From Narthecium ossifragum (lineage: Eukaryota > Streptophyta > Magnoliopsida > Dioscoreales > Nartheciaceae): a DNA stretch of 64,000 nucleotides. The notes under the pieces were generated by a model. The model saw nothing but the letters and a program-made list of their open reading frames with translations. It was not told where the DNA came from and made no database searches. The stretch covers positions 9,975,485 to 10,039,484 of the forward strand of contig OY986968.1 in NCBI GenBank assembly GCA_963920575.1. The letters run 5' to 3'. Shown one piece after another: positions 57,156 to 64,000 of this stretch. The translations under genes and the position numbers were made by a program. Positions within the stretch are counted from its first letter, which is position 1. Every line of letters starts with the position of its first letter.

Positions 57156-57533
57156 ATGGATAGTTATGACTGGTTATGTTTTTTTGATGACCTTTTTACC
57201 CCTGTGATAACCCAAATCCTAATCCCAACTATAACTCCATCATCCCCCTCCCTCTCCCCGTCCTACTTCTCTTTCTCTTGTCCCAGTCCCTCTTTCCTTT
57301 CTCATGTCGCCGTCCCTCTCCCGAGGTCCTCTCCCCCTTCTGTCCCCCTCCTCTCCCCCTGCAACTCCGCCACCGCGATCAAGAAGTGTGCCGCCTCCGA
57401 TCCGTCGTCGTCGTCGGTCTTCGTGACGGATGACGCTTTCTATGTCTACTCCGACCCCGGCCACTCCTTTCATATCTTCGGCTTCGCGGACACATCCACA
57501 GACCCCGTCCCCATGAACGGCTTCATCCAGTAA
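57156..57533 (+). CDS. Hypothetical ORF, 125 codons, unrecognised
   Basis: Ser/Pro-rich N-terminal part (from CT-rich DNA) followed by VFVTDDAFYVYSDPGHSFHIFGFADTS. No domain is recognised. The 3' end lies in a 115-bp exact tandem duplication. Could be an exon of an unannotated gene, a captured fragment, or a chance frame. Confidence 0.2.
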   Translation: MDSYDWLCFFDDLFTPVITQILIPTITPSSPSLSPSYFSFSCPSPSFLSHVAVPLPRSSPPSVPLLSPCNSATAIKKCAASDPSSSSVFVTDDAFYVYSDPGHSFHIFGFADTSTDPVPMNGFIQ

Positions 57534-57720
57534 ATTTGGGCATGGATATGAGAGGTCTATGAAGAGATGGATATGAGCATGACAAAGAATAGGGACTGTG
57601 AAGAACACATCCACAGACCCCGTCCCCATGAACGGCTTCATCCAGTAAATTTGGGCATGGATATGAGAGGTCTATGAAGAGATGGATATGAGCATGACAA
57701 AGAATAGGGACTGTGAAGAC
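57491..57720. repeat. 115-bp tandem duplication
   Basis: 57491-57605 and 57606-57720 are identical in my reading except at the last base. The unit begins CACATCCACAGACCCCG and includes the stop codon of the ORF at 57156-57533. Confidence 0.9.
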
Positions 57721-57859
57721 CAGGGACCGTGAAGCTACGATCATTTTCTCTGATCAAGAGAGGACACACCAATCATTCCTCATGAGAGGTCTGTGAAGGG
57801 ATTTATGGTCTATGTGATTGAAACTGGGTGGTGGATGTGTTGACAGGGTGAAACATTTC

Positions 57860-58375
57860 AAAGGCTTAAAGCCTTCAATGCTACTTCGAGGAACCCCTGA
57901 CTCCTGGGAGTTGTGTAAATAGCAAAAAAGAGAAGAGAGAAGAGAGAAGAGAGAAGAGAAAAATGAAAAATGAAAAAGAGAAAAGTGAAGGTGGGAGAAT
58001 ACTCATGAAGATTAGTGGAATGTAATACATTTCAGTTTTCTCTTTTCAATTTTCTCTTTTCAATTTTCTTCTTTCAATGCAAAGGCTTAAAGCCCTCAAT
58101 GCTACTTCAAGGAACCCCTGACTCCTGGCAGTTGTGTAAATAGCAGAAAAGAGAAAAGAGAGAAGAGAAAAGAGAAAAGAGAAAAATGAAAAAAGAAAAA
58201 AAAGAAAAGTGAAGGTAGGAGAATACTCATGAAGATTAGTGGAATGCAATACATTTCAGTTTTCTCTTTTCAGCTTTCTCTTTTCAGTTTTCTCTTTTCA
58301 ATGCAAAGGCTTAAAGCCTTCAATGCTACTTCAAGGAACCCCTGACTCCTGGCAGTTGTGTAAATAGTGAAGGTC
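57860..58375. repeat. 222-bp tandem repeat, 2.3 copies
   Basis: AAGGCTTAAAGCC starts at 57861, 58082 and 58306 (periods 221 and 224). Each full unit has a purine block (AAAAGAGAAGAGAG) and, later, pyrimidine blocks (TTTTCTCTTTTC) that could pair. 58376-58565 after it is unassigned. Confidence 0.85.
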
Positions 58376-58565
58376 CGGGGGGGTGAATTGGACTCTTTTG
58401 CGGAAATACAATAGATGAAAACCAAGATAAAAAGCTAGAAGACTAGTATGCTTATTTAGATATGAAAACTATAAATAAAGCATGCAATGAAGGATGAGAG
58501 AAAAAGTTAAGAGACTTGCATCAGATTTTCTTACAAGTTTTCCCACCAAGCTTTCGGGTGCTTGG

Positions 58566-60064
58566 TGATATGACTTGAAAAGTGTCGTGGCTTAACAAGT
58601 CTAACCAAAATTACAATAAATTTCGATGCTCTACTTTAACTACTAAGAAATAGTAGATAATGGAGAATCCGAGTCGAGTCCACAGGGATTTAAGTGATTG
58701 AGATCGAACACTTAGTAAATTTTCTACTAATGAGTTGAGAAAAGATTGAGGTTGAAATTAAACTAAACTTATACTAAAAGATTTATGAATATGAGATAAA
58801 GGACCACATGATTCTTAATCAATAACTAAGGTTCTATCAAGTCTTCCAAAAATCAGGGCATGCAAACACGATGAATGGCTTCCTAAAAGTTGATAAATGA
58901 ATGGCTAGTTCTCCTTCTCACTCAACAAGTTCTGTTTAGGATTCTTTGTTGGCAAGAATAATTATCTAAATGTCAGTGACCGAATGATTAGTTACGTTCA
59001 CTACTAATAAACCCTCTTATTAGGATGAATTCATCGCAAGTAACAGTACAAATATGGATTTAGGTGTGAGATTGAGATGGGTTAGCATCTCGATGGCCGA
59101 ATCTATAAAAATAGGATGCATGAAGGATTAGGGATGGAACGTAGTGGGACTAGCACTATACAATCCCTAATCGCGAAGAAGATTTCATCCGAGATATCAT
59201 GGGACTAGCATGATCCTCTTATTTGGATGAATCCAATCCAAGTCCTAGCATACACATGCTCTAGAATCAAGTGCAAACAAGAACAATCTATACATTCAGC
59301 AAGAAATCAACAACAAGATATAAAGAAAATAGAAATCAATCCATATAAGTCAAACAATCGTGTATACAAGCCCTACATCTAAGAAATCCCTAGTAAAAAC
59401 CTAGTTACATCATAAGAATCCCATGGTTAGGGTTTTAGCTACTCATCTTCAGGGGTCGATCCATCGGTGGAAGTTGATGATCTCCTCCCGCCATGGATCT
59501 CCTTCAAAGAATCGCCGAAGAAAAGTGTAGAAAAAGATAGGAAAACTCTCTCCAAAAACGTATGGAAAAAGCCCCCAAAAATCCCTAAACATTGACTATT
59601 TATAGCCTAGGAACACATCTCCCCCGGATTAGATCTGAGCCGTTCATCTTTATTTCTGGCTGCAACGGATCGATCGGACCTCTGGAGTAGGATCGATCGG
59701 TCTATCTTCACTTGCTGGTGACGCCCCGAGACGGATTGATCGGACCTATCAAGTCCGATCGATCTTTCCATTGTTGTTATGCTACGTCCCGTGGAGGATC
59801 GATCGGACCTAGTCGAGTTCGATCGATCCTTATGCTTGTTCTTCGTCCACATTCTGGTTGAATAGAATCGATCGCTCCAGGAGAGGAGGATCGATCTGAC
59901 TTGCCAAAATTGCCAGAATACGCTTGTTTTAGCTTCAAAGTTGATCTAACTCGTAGCAGGGTCTGTTATACCTGAAATGGGATAAAAGTAGTCAGTGAAG
60001 CATTGCTCGGAAACCAACAAAGTCAAATTACCAGGGTGTTTTGTGCACTTTTCAAGTTTTATCA
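58566..60064 (-). repeat. Element E 3' LTR
   Basis: 1499 bp. Minus strand: TGATAAAACTTGAAAAGTGCAC start, similar to B's TGATGAGTGCATGAAAGTGCAC, and CAAGTCATATCA end. It has four pairs of GATCGATC palindromes (59667-59905) upstream (minus) of CTATAAATAG (59605-59596). A minus-strand frame (59852-59607) is the reading of those repeats (DRSD words), not a gene. Confidence 0.8.
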
Positions 60065-60617
60065 CACCCCCAACTTGATCTTTGCTAGTCCTCGAGCAAA
60101 GCAAACAAAAATTAAAATTAAAGCAGTAAATCTAACTAGCCACTTTCGTAGGTCTCGCAATTGCACTTAGCATGTGCAACAAGCCTTTAAACCCCTGGGT
60201 GGCCCCAGAGGAGGAGTTATAGTCTCCTGAGGGTTTCCAGTGATGATACCCACAAACATCTATACATCCCCTTTAACATGTCATCATATTTCCATTATAA
60301 TGCTAATTAATTCAAGTGCACCATGTAGAAACACTATCCATGAGTCTATTCTTCAATCCAAAGTCATATAAACATAAAGTAAATAAGAATAACTCAAATC
60401 ATAGTTCCAGCACTTCAACATATTTAATCATGCTTTAAAAATAACTTTGACTCTCCAGTGTGTGGATTTGGTTCCACATGTGTCAGAATATCCATTATAT
60501 CCAAACATTTCACTAGTCAAGATCACAATTCTAGACAAGCACATATTTTCCAATTATCACATAGCAATCTCTGTTCTTTTTCTTTTCTTTTTTCTTTTCT
60601 TTTTTTTTCACAAGGGT

Positions 60618-60850
60618 CTTCAACAGTTTTACGTGAACAACACACCTTGTTAGGCACATTGCCCGGTTACTAAATATGAAATCCTTTTTTTCTGTTAGGA
60701 CATTCAACCGTTTGACGCGAACAACATGCTAGTTAGGCACCCTGCCCGGTTACTAAGTTGAAAGTCATTTCTCTCATTGTTAGGCAATTCAACCATTTTA
60801 CGCGAATAACACGCTGGTTAGGCACATTGCCCGGTTACTAAGTTGAACCC
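60618..60850 (-). repeat. Three hairpin modules in element E
   Basis: Minus strand copies at 60846-60786, 60762-60702 and 60680-60619: TTCAACTTAGTAACCGGGCA..TGCC to GCGTAAAA(T/C)GGTTGAA, the last copy more decayed. Each has outer arms TTCAAC/GTTGAA and an inner GGCA/TGCC stem. Confidence 0.75.
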
Positions 60851-62097
60851 CTCCACTTTTCATACACAGATACTTTTTGCAGACAGAAAACTGTATGTGT
60901 CCATGTATCTTCTGTGTCATGTCCTAAAATCATAAGTATATCCTAGTTTCAGGCTCAGAATCTAACTTCAACTCATCCACATGAGAAAGTGCTCAAGTGC
61001 AATAGGATTTATCAAGTTATCCCTAAACCATGGTAAAAGTATTAAAGTACAGAACTCATGCCATGCATAGTTAAATTTACTGAATCTTACGAGACATATG
61101 AACTTCTGAATAAATCATTGAATAATGTTCCAAGTTATGCATCATTATCAATAATCATCATAACTTCATTCGTCTGACACATTATAAGGGATGTATAAAC
61201 TTTGATTATCATAAAATAAATAAACATGAATTCCTAGAATTCTACCCCCTAACTTAAATGTAATTGTCCCCAATTACACTAAGTCAGAAACAGATAGCAA
61301 AGAATAAAGGGTAGAGATAACCTGTAGAGGCTTTGTGAATATAAGTCACATCAATCGATCATGAATATGCTCCAGAATCTCAATCTATCAAGGTTCCTAC
61401 TCAAAATAATCACTTAACCCTTCATACAAGTGCGAGTGCGTAGGTGATTGGGACCACTCAATAGCCTTACAATGTGCCAAGCCGAATTGAAGTAAAAGAA
61501 AAATATCATTTATCCAATGATTCACAAGTTTTTCTAAGACATGAAAATCAAGAAAATCCGTACAATGGTTCTCTAAGACAAGCATCTAAGACAAAAATAA
61601 TTTCATATGGTTATCAATGCAAGTAAATTGACAAATTAAGTGAAGGTACATAGGTTATCGAACATGCAAATGTATCCTCCAACTTAAATGTGGTTGTCCT
61701 CAAACACATATGAAGGGTAAAAGGGGAGAGATAACCTGATGTGTTTCAAAGCATCCATGTGAAGGTATCCTTGGCCAAATGCAAAGAAGATATGAAATAT
61801 AATCAAGGGTTAATCCAATAAAAGCAAGAGTGCAAACATCATCGTCTTGGCCTAACATCGTACAAAGATCTAAACATACCAAGGCCAAAACTCGCGTACC
61901 GGATACATGGAAACACTCATTAGAACCAAACAAACTTGTAGAAAATAAAAACAAAACAATCAAGCATGCAAGAAAGCAAGTAAACAATCAAAGAAGCATG
62001 AAAATGTTGGGTTGCCTCCCAACAAGCGCTCATTTTACCGTCTTCTGCCCGACGTTATGCTATGTACAACAAAACCAAATTTGAGTGACCGCTGGTT

Positions 62098-62925
62098 TCA
62101 TATAAAGAAATACATGGATTGAAGAATGGAAAAGACATGCAAACATGATTTATCAAAGAAGAATGAAGCATCATTGGCAACGAAATCATGCAAAGCGTCA
62201 GTCATTGGCCAATTACCACCCTTCAAGCCATCTATTGCAATAAATGGAGCCATTTTAAAATCGGCTTTTGGTGGCCGATGGTTCAAGATGAAGAAATACA
62301 TGGTCCGAAGAAAGTTGAACTCATGCAAACAAGTTTTATCAAAGAAGTAGGGATTGCTCTTAGTGAACAAAGTACTTGAAGGGTGAGGAGTCTCAATGAG
62401 GTCCTTGATGAAATAACGTGGAAAATTGGCATGGTCTTCAATCAAAACAAGGTCCAACCCCTCAAAATGTTCAACTAATGTGGTTGATATGGAAGGTAGA
62501 GGCTCAATTTGAGGCTTCCTATAAAAGCTCTCGCAAATATCATTAGAGTCCTCAAGAACATTTAAACAAGGCAGAACATCATTCTCATCCGACACGTCAA
62601 AAACGGGCAATGTATCATTGCAAACACCGTCATCCCCATAATCATCGAAAATTGGTAAGATATCATTGTTATCCAATGCATCAAGAATAGGTAAGCCCTC
62701 ATAAAAAGCTTCGTAAACCGGTATATCAATATCATAAGAATCATCCTCCTCAAAATCAGATATATGCTCATGAAAACCTTCATAAACCGGCGACACAATA
62801 TCGTATGAATCATTATCAAAATCAAGTATATCCTCATGAAAAGCTTCATAAACCGGCACATTAATATCAAATGATTCATCCTCAATCTTAGGTGTGTCCT
62901 TGAGGAAGGCTTCATAAACCGGCAT
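62098..62925 (-). CDS. Element E acidic repeat protein
   Basis: 275 codons. The N-terminal half has four repeats of the form PVYEAFHEDILDFDNDSYDI (about 29 residues each), then Asp-rich DILPIFDDYGDD-like text. The C-terminal half has two copies of a FFDKTCLHEF..LRTMYFF motif (the second FFDKSCLHVF). It is preceded on the same strand by further coding in another frame (to about 63062). Its position after the expected protease and before the AGGCAA hairpin is the same as that of the acidic-repeat part of element C (DRLSEILRDYDSDDDD), though the repeat sequence differs. Function unknown; not similar to any enzyme I know. Confidence 0.55.
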   Translation of the reverse strand: MPVYEAFLKDTPKIEDESFDINVPVYEAFHEDILDFDNDSYDIVSPVYEGFHEHISDFEEDDSYDIDIPVYEAFYEGLPILDALDNNDILPIFDDYGDDGVCNDTLPVFDVSDENDVLPCLNVLEDSNDICESFYRKPQIEPLPSISTTLVEHFEGLDLVLIEDHANFPRYFIKDLIETPHPSSTLFTKSNPYFFDKTCLHEFNFLRTMYFFILNHRPPKADFKMAPFIAIDGLKGGNWPMTDALHDFVANDASFFFDKSCLHVFSILQSMYFFI

Positions 62926-63111
62926 CGTGATATCGCATGAAACCTCAATATGGAAATCATATAATTAAGAACATTATCATGACACATGGGAGGTACTAAA
63001 TCATGCATGCATTCATCTATACCATTATCATCAAGAAACACCGGAGGGAGGGACCGATTCATTCACATCACAAGGCAAAATATTATTCACAATATCATGA
63101 ACCGGTAACAC

Positions 63112-64000
63112 TGATGAGTCACTAAATATTCATACTTAAACCCCGTAATTTACATTTGTTAGCCCAAGAGTGTTTGTATTTGATAGCTTGTTAGTTGATT
63201 TCAGGTTTGATCATGCTTTGAGAAGAAATGCAAGAAATTCGATTAATATGCTGAAATACACTGCTCTGTCGACTGTTAGCACAATATTCACCAGAAATTA
63301 CTCTTATGTCCAAATATTCTGCAATTTGGGTGACTTCTAGTAGACATCAAGACGTACAACTTTCATTTGGACACTTCGTGAGATTCCTGATAGTGTGAAA
63401 GCAGTTTTGAAGAAGATGAAGATATTTAGCTGCTGGAAGACTAGTCCGTCGACGCTCGGGAGAATATTCGTCAAATATTCTAGATAAGTCCAAATATTGT
63501 AAACTCTAAGGAAAAGGACAGAAGACTTCCAAATCTGCATCTTTTGTGTTGGACTCATTCTCAAATTCCGGACCGGTTGAACCCAGTCGCGATTGGAAGA
63601 AGCTGTCAGGGTTGAACCAGGAATTCCGAGTTGCACTTGAGGTCTAACTCAACCCTAAAACCCTAATCCGGGAGTTAAGATATAAAAAGGGTTTGGTGGC
63701 TGGAAAACGAGAGGCCTTCATAGAGAGAAGCAGAGGAATTCAGATTCGAGAAGAAGACGGAGATGCGGAGTGGATCCCTAACCTTCTTCATCGAATACAT
63801 GGATCTCATCCAAAAGATTAGTGGCTAAACTCTCTACTTAGGGATCTCATGAAGCTTTAGTGTAGCTTCTTTGTATTTTCTAGTTTGATTCTTGTTATCT
63901 TTTCAAAGACATGATCCTATGAATATGGTTTTATTTTATAAAGAGTTGAGGGAACAGAGTTCCTCGACGTATATTCAGACCTACTTGATTGCTCTGCTTG
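63112..64000 (+). repeat. Type-1 LTR, cut by the window edge
   Basis: TGATGAGTCACTAAATATTCATAC start, the same family as 29295-30703, readable to the window end at the same order of words (TATA-like GATATAAAAAGGG near 63680, then the TTGAGGGAAC..AGTTCCTCGACGTAT words). Left flank AACAC. Whether it is solo or the 5' LTR of a full element cannot be seen. Confidence 0.85.

Larger units (their letters stand above)
58566..63111 (-). mobile_element. Element E: minus-strand, pol-less Athila-like relative (5' truncated)
   Basis: On the minus strand: an acidic-repeat ORF (62925-62098), the AGGCAA-loop hairpin (62023-62006), two AGGA/GGGA-type hairpins, three AGTAACCGGG modules, the PPT CAAGTTGGGGGTG (60077-60065), and a 3' LTR (60064-58566). 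The gag-pro part expected upstream is cut off at 63111 by the next type-1 LTR. There is no RT, RNase H or integrase between the ORF and the PPT, the same layout as element C. Confidence 0.75.

Noticed and set aside
58376..58565. Possible copia LTR fragment (GGTCCGGGGGGGTGAATTGG)
   Set aside because: Only a short word resembles known LTRs; no ends, PBS or coding region.
59607..59852. DRSD-rich protein
   Set aside because: Translation of the GATCGATC array in an LTR.

Overview
The window is nuclear DNA of a flowering plant. It consists almost entirely of nested Ty3/gypsy LTR retrotransposons and their solo LTRs, a 5S-derived Cassandra TRIM, a MULE-type and a hAT-type non-autonomous DNA transposon, and one clear host gene, an intronless fasciclin-like arabinogalactan protein (FLA) at 51629-52378. 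The strong G/C third-position bias in the 5' half of the FLA gene hints at a monocot, but the species cannot be fixed from the sequence alone. No rRNA, tRNA or CRISPR locus was seen; the 5S-like stretches belong to Cassandra.

Layout. 1-4607: a decayed Tat-type gypsy element A (RNase H, integrase ends, antisense ORF), split by a solo LTR. 4608-9558: a type-1 LTR (element D, with tRNA-Asp PBS and a gag remnant) that is itself split by a 2.7-kb solo LTR, K1. 9559-19836: Athila-like element B on the + strand, with LTRs, PBS, gag-pol and PPT, carrying a frameshift and stops. 19919-30703: element C, a truncated LTR fused to gag-pro, then an acidic-repeat ORF instead of RT/RNase H/integrase, a long 3' noncoding region, a PPT and a type-1 LTR. 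C's gag is split by solo LTR K2, which in turn holds Cassandra. 30704-46308: a relic chromovirus (H) broken by two solo LTRs in opposite orientation. The second of these holds the 10.3-kb minus-strand Athila-like element F (34761-45025), which has a perfect 5-bp target-site duplication and equal-length LTRs. 46960-48845: a MULE. 49.8-51.0 kb: satellite-like sequence upstream of FLA. 52991-53604: a hAT MITE. 53.6-58.5 kb: mostly unassigned DNA with local duplications. 58566-63111: minus-strand element E, a second pol-less relative of C. 63112 to the end: another type-1 LTR.

The most interesting signals are structural. (i) Arrays of GATCGATC palindrome pairs, 21-25 bp apart, sit next to TATA boxes in LTRs of different gypsy lineages; in one relative the array is replaced by a 21-bp-period array of a different palindrome. 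(ii) Three RNA-like elements recur with compensatory changes in the 3' noncoding regions of the Athila-like elements: a stem with an AGGA/GGGA loop beside a G-tract, a stem with an AGGCAA loop about 45-75 nt after the last stop codon, and a repeated hairpin module of about 60 nt separated by oligo-A. (iii) Two elements (C and E) have an acidic-repeat ORF where pol should be, which suggests a non-autonomous lineage that depends on related full elements such as B or F. All similarity counts quoted here were made by eye.
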